Position numbers and translations under genes: made by a program
Source: CAVSVP01 sp963731125
GTDB taxonomy: Bacteria; Pseudomonadota; Gammaproteobacteria; Competibacterales; Competibacteraceae
Length of the DNA stretch: 64,000 nt
Assembly: GCA_963731125.1 (NCBI GenBank)
Contig: CAVSVP010000023.1
Location: 124,001-188,000 of the forward strand
Reading direction: 5' to 3'
Notes under the pieces: model-generated
The model's database searches: none
Seen by the model: only the letters and a program-made list of their open reading frames with translations
What the model was told of the DNA's origin: nothing
Shown here: positions 32,459 through 41,940 of the stretch, piece after piece
Position numbering within the stretch: position 1 is the first letter of the stretch
How the letters are laid out: every line of letters starts with the position of its first letter

Positions 32459-35427
32459 CAGCGATATTCTCGTTCGGCGATAAGGCTAACCCAGGCCAAG
32501 GGGCTAAAGGGCGCGTCGGCCAGTAAGCCGGCAAGCAAAGCCAGAGCAGCGGTGACGATAGGTGGTACCAAGAGTGCTAAGCGGGTCTCGAAAAACCCGC
32601 GCGGATGCTCATGGGGCCATACGGCCGGCACAGGCCGGAACCAGGCGCGATAGAGGATAGGGAGAAAATAAGCGGCGTTCAGTAAACTACTGACCGCCAG
32701 CACGACGATTACCCAGGTCTGGTGCGCCGCTAAGCCGCCGAGACCCAAATACCATTTGGTGATAAAGCCTGCCATGGGCGGTGTTCCTATCATCCCCAGG
32801 GCTCCCAGAGTGAAGGCCGCCATGGTTCCGGGCAGGCGCTTACCGGTGCCATTCATTTCGCTAATCTTATGAATACCCAGCGTTTCTGCCAGATTGCCTG
32901 CGCAAAAAAACAGGGTAATTTTCATCAGGCCTTGGTGGACTAAATGAACAATGCCGCCGATGGTGGCAATGGGGCCGACGATAGCCACTCCCAATATGAT
33001 GTAGGATACTTGACTGACGGTGGAATAAGCCAGGCGGCGCTTTAGATCGTCCTGGCTTAACGCTCGCCATGAGCCATAGACAATGGTAGCGGCAGCGAGC
33101 CAAGCCAATACTTGGGTGACCCCCAAGCCATGGGCGAAGGTGACGCCATAAACATCGTAGATCACCCGCACGATACCAAAGGCGCCGGCCTTGACCACCG
33201 CCACCGCGTGCAGCAAAGCGCTGACGGGAGCCGGGGCGACCATGGCGGTGGGTAGCCAGCCATGCAAAGGTACAAGCGCTGCCTTGACTCCAAAGCCGCC
33301 AATTAGCAAGAAGAAGATAAGGGTCAGACTCCAGAAGTATTCCGACCCTAAACCACCCAAAACCCCGCCGGCGGTAAAGTTTTGGGTACCCGTCAGGGTG
33401 TAAAGCCAAATAATCCCTACCAGCAGCACAGCACTACCCAGCAAGGTATAGCGTAGATAAGTGTCTCCCGCCCGCAGCGACTCCGGAGTGCCTCGGTGCA
33501 CGATTAAAGGATACGTGGACAGGGTCAGCAGTTCGTAGAAAATAAAGAACGTAATAAGGTTGCCGGCCATCGCTACGCCCGCGGTGGAAGCCACGCACAG
33601 GCTGAAAAAACCAAAGAAGCGACTGCGGTGGGGAGAACCCTCTAAATAACCCACGGCATATAAGGTAGTGATCAACCAGAGCAGCGCAGACAGGGCGGTA
33701 AACAGCATGGAAAAGGCATCCACTTGAAGCAACAAATCCAATCCTGGCAGCAGGGCAAATCCAAACTCGTAGACTTGCTGGTGGAAAACCCCCCACAACA
33801 TGACCGACACCAACATCAACTTGAGTACCGCTCCGGTCATATTCAGCCACGTGCGCAGCCGGTGGCTTTCCTCGCCGAGCAGAAAAATTAGGATACCCGT
33901 GCTAAGGGAAGTCAGCAGTGCCAACAGGGGCAGTGCGCTATTCCAGTTGATCTGCGGGAGTTCTGCAGATAAAAATTCTGGTGAAGGGGATGCTAAGAGT
34001 GCTAGGATCGGTGCCCCCATCAACCCCAGGCTCAGTGCCAGTAACGCCAGGAGAAAAGGGCTGAGTTGCATGGTACGGGATAGGCCGGCGGATGTTTCAG
34101 GCGGTGCCGCTACCGTCTGCGCAAAGGCGTAACGGAGCACGCGAAACACATAGCCGGCCGCCAATAAGCCGCCCGCGAGAATCACCACACCCCACCACCA
34201 TTGGCCGCTCTCCAAGGCGGCCTTGAATAGCAGCCATTTAGCAAGGAACCCACCGCTGGGAGGTAAACCCATGATGCTGATCCCGGCCAGTCCAAAGGCA
34301 AACAACGTCAGTGGCAAGCGCTGCTCCAACGCGTTTAATTCCCTAATCCGATCGTGGCCCAAGACGCGGAGAATGTTGCCGGCAGCCAAAAACAGAGCTG
34401 CCTTAGCCAAGGCGTGAGACACGGCCAAGATAACGACACCGTGCAAGGCCAGCAACCCGCCCATAGGAAACACTAACAACAGATAACCCAACTGCGCCAC
34501 AGTGGAATAGGCCACCAACATTTTGAGACGCGGCTGACGCAGCGCCTGAAGCGAGCCATAGAGAATGGCAACGGTTCCCAGCACTCCCAACACCTGCCCC
34601 AGCGCTGGGACCAGGGCAGCAGGAAAAACCACAAGCCACAACCGCAGCAGTAAGTAAAACGCCGCCTTTACCACTAACGCCGATAATAGGGCGCTGACCG
34701 GCGCTGGAGCATTGGCATGAGCCGGCGGCAACCAAACGTGAAAGGGGAATATGGCGGTTTTGACCAACAGCCCAACCGTCATTAGGGCGATTGCCGTCCC
34801 GCTGAGCGGTCCCGCCGTCAATGCTTGACCAAGCTGGGCCATGTCTAACGTGCCAAAGCCCCCGTAGAGCAAGGCAACGCCTAATAGATAGGCAAATGAT
34901 CCCAGCAAGGCGAACAGAAGATAGCGCATGCCTGCTGCCAATGCCGCGACGCCACCGGCCAGCACCACTAGGGCAACTGCGGCCAGGTTCAGCAGTTCCA
35001 GCGTGACATAAAGATTGAAGATATCCGCGGCCAGGAACAGCGCATTCAGTGCGGTCCACAGCAGCAGCCACAATGGCCAAAACAGCTTAGTCTGGTGATC
35101 TTTAAAATGAAAATAGCCAAACCCATAAAGACTGATCAAACCGCCGACCAAGGTGGTTATCCACAGCATGAGCAGGCTTAACCCGTCGCTATACAGATCG
35201 ATGCCCAGCGGTGCGCCCCAGCCGCCGATGGTATAGCGTTGCGGACCCGTCATCCAAACTGCTCTGGTCAGTCCGGTCAATGCTAAGACAACGCCAGTGA
35301 TCACCAGGATGGGCAACCAAGGTAGCGCACGCCGACCTAACAGTAATGACAGCAATGCGGCCACCAATGGAATCATAATTACCGCCACCGGTTCGTTTGT
35401 CCACACCACGAACTCCCACCCCTTCAC
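32458..35427 (-). CDS. Double antiporter fusion: two MrpD/MrpA-type domains in one protein
   Basis: At 989 residues this protein is two complete antiporter-like modules in tandem. The first (about 1-450) has LLVKTAIFPFHVWLPPAHAN and MLVAYSTVAQLGYLLLVFPM; the second (about 510-985) has FGVKAALVPLHGWLPTAMVA and RLAYSTVSQVSYIILGVAIV. Each keeps the buried lysine and histidine/proline motif of proton-translocating subunits. It replaces separate MrpA- and MrpD-type genes but lacks the MbhD-like tail of MrpA, which instead is fused to MrpB upstream. It overlaps both neighbours by 4 bp. No frameshift or linker anomaly was seen at the junction. Confidence 0.87.
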   Translation of the reverse strand: MKGWEFVVWTNEPVAVIMIPLVAALLSLLLGRRALPWLPILVITGVVLALTGLTRAVWMTGPQRYTIGGWGAPLGIDLYSDGLSLLMLWITTLVGGLISLYGFGYFHFKDHQTKLFWPLWLLLWTALNALFLAADIFNLYVTLELLNLAAVALVVLAGGVAALAAGMRYLLFALLGSFAYLLGVALLYGGFGTLDMAQLGQALTAGPLSGTAIALMTVGLLVKTAIFPFHVWLPPAHANAPAPVSALLSALVVKAAFYLLLRLWLVVFPAALVPALGQVLGVLGTVAILYGSLQALRQPRLKMLVAYSTVAQLGYLLLVFPMGGLLALHGVVILAVSHALAKAALFLAAGNILRVLGHDRIRELNALEQRLPLTLFAFGLAGISIMGLPPSGGFLAKWLLFKAALESGQWWWGVVILAGGLLAAGYVFRVLRYAFAQTVAAPPETSAGLSRTMQLSPFLLALLALSLGLMGAPILALLASPSPEFLSAELPQINWNSALPLLALLTSLSTGILIFLLGEESHRLRTWLNMTGAVLKLMLVSVMLWGVFHQQVYEFGFALLPGLDLLLQVDAFSMLFTALSALLWLITTLYAVGYLEGSPHRSRFFGFFSLCVASTAGVAMAGNLITFFIFYELLTLSTYPLIVHRGTPESLRAGDTYLRYTLLGSAVLLVGIIWLYTLTGTQNFTAGGVLGGLGSEYFWSLTLIFFLLIGGFGVKAALVPLHGWLPTAMVAPAPVSALLHAVAVVKAGAFGIVRVIYDVYGVTFAHGLGVTQVLAWLAAATIVYGSWRALSQDDLKRRLAYSTVSQVSYIILGVAIVGPIATIGGIVHLVHQGLMKITLFFCAGNLAETLGIHKISEMNGTGKRLPGTMAAFTLGALGMIGTPPMAGFITKWYLGLGGLAAHQTWVIVVLAVSSLLNAAYFLPILYRAWFRPVPAVWPHEHPRGFFETRLALLVPPIVTAALALLAGLLADAPFSPLAWVSLIAEREYR

Positions 35428-35738
35428 TGCCGAGACTCGTCGTACGCATCATCCAGCCGGGTTCGGCCGGTCTCGCGATGCAAGCGCTGCAGTAAAGCCA
35501 GAGCAAAGGCGGTAGCACTGACGGCAATGACGATGCCGGTTAGCACCATGGCGTGGGGAACGGGATCGAAAGTTGTGGAATCCTTGCGGGCGAAGGCGAT
35601 CAATAGCAGGAAGACGGCATTGCCCATGACATTAAGGGCAAGAATCTTGCGCAGCAGATGTTCGTAGACCAAGAAACTATAGATGGCAATGCCGAAAAGA
35701 CCCGCTGCCGTTAGAGAGAAAAACAGCGACTGGGTCAC
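35424..35738 (-). CDS. mrpC: MrpC/NuoK-type antiporter subunit
   Basis: A 104-residue three-helix membrane protein homologous to NuoK. Typical text: LRKILALNVMGNAVFLLLIA and DPVPHAMVLTGIVIAVSATA, the conserved P-HA-VLTGIVI-A motif of MrpC. It sits between the MrpB-type and double-antiporter genes with 4-bp overlaps at each end. It forms part of the Mrp cation/proton antiporter. Confidence 0.92.
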   Translation of the reverse strand: MTQSLFFSLTAAGLFGIAIYSFLVYEHLLRKILALNVMGNAVFLLLIAFARKDSTTFDPVPHAMVLTGIVIAVSATAFALALLQRLHRETGRTRLDDAYDESRQ

Positions 35739-36697
35739 TGGCGAGTCCTTTTGAGCCCCGGCGAGCCGCTGACCAGTAGCACAAGGGTTACGGCGATGGA
35801 GGTGGTCAACCCCGCCTCGACAGCCAGAATCAACAGACCGGCCCAGTTGCTAGGATATTCCAGCAACGCCCCGCCCCAGCCCATAACGGCCAAGGCTATC
35901 AAACTAAACGCGCCCGGCCCGAATATCAGCAGCAATCTCAGGGCAAAGTTAGCCGTCGGCGTGGGAGTCAGCCGGCCGCTAAGATATAACATCACGCCGA
36001 GAGCGGCGAGCACGGCACCGGCCTGAAATGCGCCGCCCGGCGCGTGGGCGCCGGCCCACAGGAGATAGGCGCCGATCAGTACGATCAGCGGTGCCAGCAA
36101 GTGAAGCAATGCCCCCACGAGAGGGGAATGCTGGGCAAAATCCGGATAAGCCTCGGAGACAGTTTCATCCTTATAATTCACCGTCCACACTCCCAGGAGT
36201 GCCAACAGCAGGACCGCGACTTCTAGCAAGGTGTCGTAGCCGCGGAAGTTAAGCAGCACCGCCGTCACTACATTGCTGACTCCACTCTCCGCTAGCCGGC
36301 TGCGTACCAACGTTCCCAAATCGACCCCGGCTTCCGGCAAGTTCAGCAAAGCCCAGCTAAGACCGCCCACCACAATCGTGCTAAACACCGCCAAGACTAC
36401 CGCCCAGGAGGTAGTTTGGCGCCGGGGTGTTACCACTGAGCCTAGGCTATGCAGCGGTTTGTCAATCAGCAAAGCTCGGTACGCGCTAAGCAATAGTGCG
36501 CCAGTGACTCCAGCCCCGATGGCCGCTTCCGCCAGGGCCACGTCGGGGGCGGCAAGTCGCGCCCAGCAAAGGGTCATCAATAGGCCGAGGACGATAAACC
36601 AGATGATGGACCGAAACAGATCACGGCTGATTAGGGTCTGCCAGCCTAGCAAGAGTAGACCGGTCCCCAATAAACCGTCGAAGACCCAGTCGCTCAT
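35735..36697 (-). CDS. mrpB: MrpB subunit with fused MbhD-like (MrpA C-terminal) domain
   Basis: A 320-residue membrane protein. The first ~90 residues form an MbhD/DUF4040-like domain (APDVALAEAAIGAGVTGALL), normally found at the C-terminus of MrpA. The rest is an MnhB domain (LAPLIVLIGAYLLWAGAHAP and PGGAFQAGAVLAALGVML). Moving this domain from MrpA to MrpB accompanies the absence of a standard MrpA gene here. It overlaps mrpC and mrpG by 4 bp each. Confidence 0.85.
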   Translation of the reverse strand: MSDWVFDGLLGTGLLLLGWQTLISRDLFRSIIWFIVLGLLMTLCWARLAAPDVALAEAAIGAGVTGALLLSAYRALLIDKPLHSLGSVVTPRRQTTSWAVVLAVFSTIVVGGLSWALLNLPEAGVDLGTLVRSRLAESGVSNVVTAVLLNFRGYDTLLEVAVLLLALLGVWTVNYKDETVSEAYPDFAQHSPLVGALLHLLAPLIVLIGAYLLWAGAHAPGGAFQAGAVLAALGVMLYLSGRLTPTPTANFALRLLLIFGPGAFSLIALAVMGWGGALLEYPSNWAGLLILAVEAGLTTSIAVTLVLLVSGSPGLKRTRQ

Positions 36698-37023
36698 GAC
36701 CGCTCTCTCGCGGATATCCTTTGCTCATAGAGAGCGTAGCGGGCGATTAAATGGCAGGAAACGGCGCTAGCCATTAAAGCCAGTAGCCAGATCAGCAGCA
36801 ATTTCAGGGCAACCGCCAGGGAATTCGCCTGCCAGGCCAAACCGAGACAAAGCAAACCTAGACCCAAATTGTCTGCCTTGGTTAAGGCGTGCAGACGGGT
36901 GAGCAGATCGGGAAAACGCAACAGACCCACGGTGCCGGCCAAATAAAAGACGCCTCCCAGAATCACCAAGATTTTAGAAATCCACTCATCAAGCATGGAC
37001 AGCAATGGGTAAAATTCATTCAT
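36694..37023 (-). CDS. mrpG: MrpG/MnhG antiporter subunit
   Basis: About 109 residues with three membrane helices. Typical MnhG text: VFYLAGTVGLLRFPDLLTRL and HALTKADNLGLGLLCLGL. The frame extends to 37062, but the internal ATG at 37023 (MNEFYPLL) overlaps the end of mrpF by eight bases and gives a normal N-terminus. Essential small subunit of the Mrp complex. Confidence 0.88.
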   Translation of the reverse strand: MNEFYPLLSMLDEWISKILVILGGVFYLAGTVGLLRFPDLLTRLHALTKADNLGLGLLCLGLAWQANSLAVALKLLLIWLLALMASAVSCHLIARYALYEQRISARERS

Positions 37024-37294
37024 CTTTGGCATCCTCAGGACGGCGGCTGGGCAGGCGCACAAAGGCCAGGCAGGCTAGAACTGCCAGCAGGGTGAACAGC
37101 AGTGCTACGTCAAGTAGCGCCGGCGTGTCCTCGCCAACCGCCAAAAGCACCAGGATACCGGCGGTGATGGTAGTGAACAACTGCGCCGCTAGCAGGCGAT
37201 CAGCACGAGTAGGGCCTCGATAGATGCGCAGCAACCCGGTGAGTAAATTGCCAAGTAGGAAGCCTGCCATGCCGACACAGAACTCAACGGACAT
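37016..37294 (-). CDS. mrpF: MrpF/MnhF antiporter subunit
   Basis: A 92-residue, three-helix membrane protein with the MnhF pattern: GLLRIYRGPTRADRLLAAQL and FTTITAGILVLLAVGEDTPA. The RGP-x-DR motif is diagnostic. It overlaps mrpE by 11 bases upstream and mrpG downstream. Confidence 0.88.
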   Translation of the reverse strand: MSVEFCVGMAGFLLGNLLTGLLRIYRGPTRADRLLAAQLFTTITAGILVLLAVGEDTPALLDVALLFTLLAVLACLAFVRLPSRRPEDAKDE

Positions 37295-37835
37295 AGCCGG
37301 TTTCCTCGGCAGGGCGTTCAGCGCCTGGTGGCACAGTTAGCGGTTCGGATAGCATGGCGGCGATATATTCTTCCAGCTGTTGCAACTCAGCTACAGTATT
37401 AGGGTTATTGTTTAAGGCGTGGACGCGGACGGCTTGATCGTCCAAGTCGGCACTCAGGGTACCGGGTAATAAACTGATGACACTGACGAATAAGACGCGC
37501 CCTCGTCCCGGTGGTAGACGCAGTGGATAGTAATGCCAGACAGGTTGCAGAGGAAGTGCCGGGTGGAAGGCACGGTAGGAAACATCAATACCGCCTTGGA
37601 GGGATTTTCCTAAAAAATATAGGATGAAGCGCATTAGGTTTAACCACCGCCAAGGCGGCTGCCATTGGGGCATAAATGCCAGGCTGACCAGCGTGGCGGC
37701 GGCGATGGCCACTGCTCCAAAATACCAACCGGCACTGTTGGTGAGTACCCACCATAACAGCGTCAATGTGGCAGCCATCCGAACAGTATGCCCTAACAGA
37801 GTCCTAATGTAAGGCCAAGCACGGTATCGAGACAT
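37284..37835 (-). CDS. mrpE: MrpE/MnhE antiporter subunit
   Basis: About 183 residues from the ATG at 37835 (MSRYRAWPYIRTLLGHTV). A TTG at 37874 would extend it into the edge of the IS630 element, so the ATG is preferred, although no good ribosome site is visible. MnhE features: a hydrophobic N-terminal half and VLFVSVISLLPGTLSADLDD. It is the first gene of the operon. Its upstream region was replaced by an IS630 element ending at 37879, so its native promoter is probably lost or displaced. Confidence 0.85.
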   Translation of the reverse strand: MSRYRAWPYIRTLLGHTVRMAATLTLLWWVLTNSAGWYFGAVAIAAATLVSLAFMPQWQPPWRWLNLMRFILYFLGKSLQGGIDVSYRAFHPALPLQPVWHYYPLRLPPGRGRVLFVSVISLLPGTLSADLDDQAVRVHALNNNPNTVAELQQLEEYIAAMLSEPLTVPPGAERPAEETGYVR

Positions 37836-37878
37836 GTTGCGCAATTTGGGTTGGCGTGGTTGATAAGTAATCAATCAC

Positions 37879-38964
37879 AAGTATTTTAACATTTTATGAG
37901 AATGCGATCTTGGTATTCAGTGCCGATGTTTCTCAGGATCTTAAAGAGCTCTTCTCTGAGACTGGAAAAGGATTCGTAGGCCGAGAAGGGCAACCATTCA
38001 TATTTGATCTTGCGCCACAAGATTTCGATCAAATTTAATTCCGGTGAATACGGGGCGAGGAATTCTAGCTGCAGACCGGTAGCGTGCCAGCGTTCCCGGT
38101 TTGCCGCAACCGCTTCGCTGGTATGGAGCGAGGCATTATCGAGTACCACGACGGTGGGTTTTTCTCGGGTCTTGGCAAACGCATCAAAGCAGGCGATCAC
38201 GACCGCGGTATCGATGGTGCCCTCAAAGACATAGGACTGAACTTCACTCGTCCGATCCATAAACCCGAGCACATGGAGCCGCTGGCTGTGGGACGCGGGT
38301 AACTCGATCGTCTCGCCGCGGGGTTGCCACGCGTAAGCCATCGCCGGGACGAGGGTAAAGCCGGACTCATCAAAATAATACCGCTCAATCGCCCCGCTCG
38401 CCTCGCGCTCAATCAACTCGGCAAGCCGTTCCACCGAAGCGGCAAACGCCTGGGGATCGCGCTTGTCTTTAAGCGATTGTCGCACCCGCTTCCACACCCG
38501 CCCGGCCCGTCTGCACAACCGTTTAATCGTCGTCATACTGACCTGCTGCCCGCCGCGCTTCTCTAACGCCGCCAGCACCCGCTTGAGGGAGCGTGGCTCC
38601 GCTTCGAGCCACGCCAGCACCGGCGCTGCTTCCGCGGCGCTGAGTTTGCGCGGCCGACCACTGCGCGCTTGATCCAGTAACCCCACTAACCCCTGACGCG
38701 CCCACGCTTTCAGCCAACTGGAAACCGTCTGCCGACACACCCCATAGATCGCCGCGATCGCTTGAACCCGATAACCCGACGCACTCAGCAAAATCGCATG
38801 GGCGCGCATCCGTGTCCAATGAAACGGGTGGTGTTGGTGCATCTCGTGTAGCGTCACCTTCTCGGGCTCGCTCAGGGGGGTTACCAATAGCATAAGTCGC
38901 CTATCACAAATGGGGCTCTAGAATAGAATAAGGTTACCTCATTTTTACTTTTGTTAAAATACTT
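37879..38964 (-). mobile_element. IS630-family insertion sequence
   Basis: About 1.09 kb bounded by 13-bp inverted repeats (AAGTATTTTAACA at 37879; TGTTAAAATACTT ending 38964). It contains one intact transposase whose stop codon falls inside the left repeat. It lies 44 bp upstream of the mrpE ATG. Confidence 0.82.
37886..38893 (-). CDS. IS630-family transposase
   Basis: A 335-residue transposase, apparently intact. A helix-turn-helix pair at the N-terminus (YGVCRQTVSSWLKAWARQGL) is followed by the DDE core: YYFDESGFTLVPAMAYAW (first Asp), VVVLDNASLHTS (second Asp) and LAPYSPELNLIEILWRKIKY (Glu). The IS630 family inserts at TA dinucleotides. Confidence 0.93.
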   Translation of the reverse strand: MLLVTPLSEPEKVTLHEMHQHHPFHWTRMRAHAILLSASGYRVQAIAAIYGVCRQTVSSWLKAWARQGLVGLLDQARSGRPRKLSAAEAAPVLAWLEAEPRSLKRVLAALEKRGGQQVSMTTIKRLCRRAGRVWKRVRQSLKDKRDPQAFAASVERLAELIEREASGAIERYYFDESGFTLVPAMAYAWQPRGETIELPASHSQRLHVLGFMDRTSEVQSYVFEGTIDTAVVIACFDAFAKTREKPTVVVLDNASLHTSEAVAANRERWHATGLQLEFLAPYSPELNLIEILWRKIKYEWLPFSAYESFSSLREELFKILRNIGTEYQDRILIKC

Positions 38965-39179
38965 ATGGCCGACTACTTAACATTGAAAGCAAGCGACGCT
39001 AGCCACTGGCAAGCTCGCTAACATGAAGCCAAGAACAAGCAGAATTACCAATATTCCTGGCCATAAGGTCGAACAGCATGGCGAACTGTAAACCCAGCCG
39101 GGTGATTTTTACAACCCAGAAGAATTTTTTTTTGCAATATTAGCTATGCGTATCAGGCAGGTCTTGGTGGGAATACTTT
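38965..39179. other. Intergenic DNA, nothing recognised
   Basis: About 215 bp between the IS630 element and the composite IS region. No coding frame, clear promoter or terminator was seen. Confidence 0.5.
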
Positions 39180-39430
39180 AGGACTTACGCATTGACGGCA
39201 GGTCGAAATTGTGGATTGACCTCCCAGTTGCATAAATGCGATGCACGATTTCATGGATCGGCCGTGTTTTAGCCCCTTTTCGAGATGACATAGCCTGCTG
39301 GTCAACCTCACCGCCGGTGAAGTTTGCAAACCGAGGGGAGTCGAGCCAAAAAAAGTCAGAAGCGGCTTGCCCGTCACGGTAAAATGGGAGTGGCAAGACA
39401 ACCCATTTACCCTGAAGGGAGCCGCTGATC

Positions 39431-40148
39431 GTGAAGTGTAGCGCAACTGACACGCGTTTTCATGCCCGTGAAGTCCAACACCTGCCGTTCGAAGCGCAAC
39501 CGCTGAGTTCGTTCTCGGGACTGATCATTTTCCACCGCCTGTTTCTGGTTCTCAACCTCAAGGCACGCCGGCGGGGTTGCTTCCGTCACCTCGCGGTGAC
39601 CCCGATCTTTGGGGTTGCCCGCCTCGTGCTGCTGATCGTCGTGCACTTGCTGCTGGGTTTTCGGGAGCTACGCCACGTGCGCTACTACGCACATGATCCG
39701 TTGGTCCAACGCGTGGTGGGACTCAAGCGCTTGCCGGATGCCGCTACCCTAAGCCGCGCCTTGTCCGGGGTCGATGCCCAGGGCGTCAACCAATTGGCCA
39801 GCCTGACCCAAGAGCTTGTGCTCGAGCGGCTGCAGGCCCTCGGGTTGGCGCGCCTGACGCTGGACTTCGACGGCTCCGTCATCGCCACTTGCCGCCATGC
39901 CGAGGGCACCGCGGTCGGCTTCAATCGCAAGAAGAAGGGCCAGCGCAGCTACTACCCGCTGTTTTGTCCCGTGGCGCAAACCGGCCAGGTCGTGGGGCGT
40001 CATCATCGCCCCGGCAACGTCCATGACGCGAACGGTGCCTGCGCCTTCATTCTGAGCGGTATCGCCGCGGTCCGTGACCGCCTGCCCGCGGTCACGCTCG
40101 AAGTGCGCATGGACAGCGCGGTCTTCTCCGACGAGATCGTCGGCGCCC
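39431..40148 (+). pseudogene. IS1380-family transposase, N-terminal part
   Basis: About 240 residues of an IS1380 transposase: LTLDFDGSVIATCRHAEGTA (first catalytic Asp), VGFNRKKKGQRSYYPLF and HHRPGNVHDANGA. The coding match ends near MDSAVFSDEIVGA, where the IS66 left end begins at 40149. The C-terminal half is absent. Confidence 0.85.
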
Positions 40149-40266
40149 GTGTCCTTCCGATAAAACTGCTTGACAAACCAAATTTTCTGCTTAAGATGCG
40201 CATCCCTTAGACGACGAGAGAGCCTGTTCTGGCATATGAAGATCTAGCGAATGGGTATCAACGGTG

Positions 40267-41940
40267 ATGAAAGAGCCGGAGAAGGTCAAGTTAACCCAAG
40301 CCGAAGGGGAAGCGTTGCTTAGGCGGATCCACGCCAGCGATTTGGTGGAGGAGGACCGCCGGGTGCTGGAACGGCTGATCCAGATGTATTTTTGGCTGCT
40401 GTTTGCGGTGCAAGAAGCGAAGCTGCGCATGAAACGGCTGCGGGGGCTGTTGTTTGGCAGAGCCGCGCCGGCATCGGCCGAGGGGGCGGCGAAGGAACCG
40501 CCGGGCAATGACCCGCAAGCGCCCGAGGCCGCGGTGGCGGCGGCGGATAAACCGGCGGCGGCGGCGGCGGAACCGGCGCCGGAGGTAGAGGAGCGCGATG
40601 CGGCGGGGCGGCGCAAGCGCGGTGGCGGAAAACGCCCGGGGCAGGGGCGCCATTCGGCTGATGCCTATCCGGGAGCCGAGCGGGTGTTGTGCCAACTGGA
40701 GGAAGCCTGGCAAGCGGGTCAACGGTGTCCGGCGTGTGGTCGCGGGACGTTATATCGGTTGCCGCCCGGGGTGGAGATCCGCCTGGACGGGAATGGTTTT
40801 TTGACGGCGCTCTGCTACGCGTTGGAGAAGGTACGCTGTTCGGCGTGTGGGCAGGTGACGACGGCGGCGTTACCGGCGACGGCGGGGGACGAGAAGTACA
40901 GTGCCCGGGCGCGGGCGGTGCTGGCGTTGGGACGCTATTATCTGGGGCTGCCATTTTATCGACTGGAAGGGTATCAGCAGCTAGTAGGCGTACCGGTGGC
41001 GGACGCCACCCAGTGGGATCAGGTCGAGCAGGTGGCCGGCTGCGCGTGGCCGGTGTTCAACGAGCTGGTCTACCAGGCGGCGCAGGCGGAGCGACTGCAT
41101 GAAGATGACACGCCCGTGCGGGTGTTGTCGCTGATCCAAGAGAACGCCACGGCGGAACCCGGCGAGCGCCGGGGGATGGATACCACGGGCGTGGTGGCGA
41201 CGGTGGGCGAACAGGAAATTTGGCGGTACTTTAGCGGCCGCGCCAACGCCGGGGAGAACGCCGGGGCGGTGATGCAATTACGCGAGCCGGACGCTGGGGA
41301 GCTGATCCTGATGTCGGATGCGTTGAGCGCCAATCACCTGGAGCCCTCACCCCGTGCTGAGGTGATCGCGTGTTTTTGCCTAGCCCACGGGCTGCGCCAA
41401 TTCAGCGACATCGCCGCGGTGTTTCCCGAACCGTGCCGTTACGTGCTGGAGACGTTAGCGGCCGTGTTCGAACATGAGCGTCTTAGCCGGGCGCGCCGCC
41501 TCAGTGCCGAAGACCGCTTGCGCTACCATCAACAGCACAGCGAGCCGCTGCGGCACGCCCTGCACCCCTGGCTGGAACAGCAGTTCACGGAGCGGGAGGT
41601 GGAACCCAACAGCAGTCTGGGTAAGGCCTTGCGCTATTTGCGGGCGCATTGGACAGAGCTGACGCAATTTCTGCGGGTCAGCGGTGCACCGCTCGACAAC
41701 CATGGCGTCGAACGTGCCCTGAAGCTGATGCTTCGCCAGCGCAAGAACAGCTGGTTCTTTGCTACCCCCTACCGTGCCAGTGTGGCCAGCGTGTTGAGCA
41801 GCGTCATCGCCACGGCCAGGCAGGCCGGGGTCAATGTGCTGACCTACCTGGTGGCCCTGCAGCAGCATCACCGCGAGGTCATGCAACGTCCCGCGCAGTG
41901 GCTGCCCTGGAATTATCACGTTAACCTGGCCACGTGCTAG
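40267..41940 (+). CDS. tnpC: IS66 transposase TnpC
   Basis: A 557-residue IS66 transposase. After a helical N-terminus and an Ala/Pro-rich linker (about 75-115) it has a zinc-finger-like pair (CPACGRGTLYRLPPG, CSACG), the DDE core (HEDDTPVRVL; LMSDALSANH) and the conserved ending NHGVERALKLMLRQRKNSWF. The ATG at 40267 follows a GTG. Its stop shares the palindrome CTAG with the stop of the convergent tnpB. Confidence 0.92.
   Translation: MKEPEKVKLTQAEGEALLRRIHASDLVEEDRRVLERLIQMYFWLLFAVQEAKLRMKRLRGLLFGRAAPASAEGAAKEPPGNDPQAPEAAVAAADKPAAAAAEPAPEVEERDAAGRRKRGGGKRPGQGRHSADAYPGAERVLCQLEEAWQAGQRCPACGRGTLYRLPPGVEIRLDGNGFLTALCYALEKVRCSACGQVTTAALPATAGDEKYSARARAVLALGRYYLGLPFYRLEGYQQLVGVPVADATQWDQVEQVAGCAWPVFNELVYQAAQAERLHEDDTPVRVLSLIQENATAEPGERRGMDTTGVVATVGEQEIWRYFSGRANAGENAGAVMQLREPDAGELILMSDALSANHLEPSPRAEVIACFCLAHGLRQFSDIAAVFPEPCRYVLETLAAVFEHERLSRARRLSAEDRLRYHQQHSEPLRHALHPWLEQQFTEREVEPNSSLGKALRYLRAHWTELTQFLRVSGAPLDNHGVERALKLMLRQRKNSWFFATPYRASVASVLSSVIATARQAGVNVLTYLVALQQHHREVMQRPAQWLPWNYHVNLATC

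Noticed and set aside
39153..39453. Minus-strand frames of about 95 codons left of the IS1380 fragment
   Set aside because: Only the last ~35 codons may belong to the tail of the host IS transposase; the rest is IS1380 leader read in the wrong direction.
40319..40954. Proline-rich 211-residue minus-strand frame in IS66
   Set aside because: It is antisense to the tnpC alanine/proline linker; its composition is an artefact of that repeat-like stretch.
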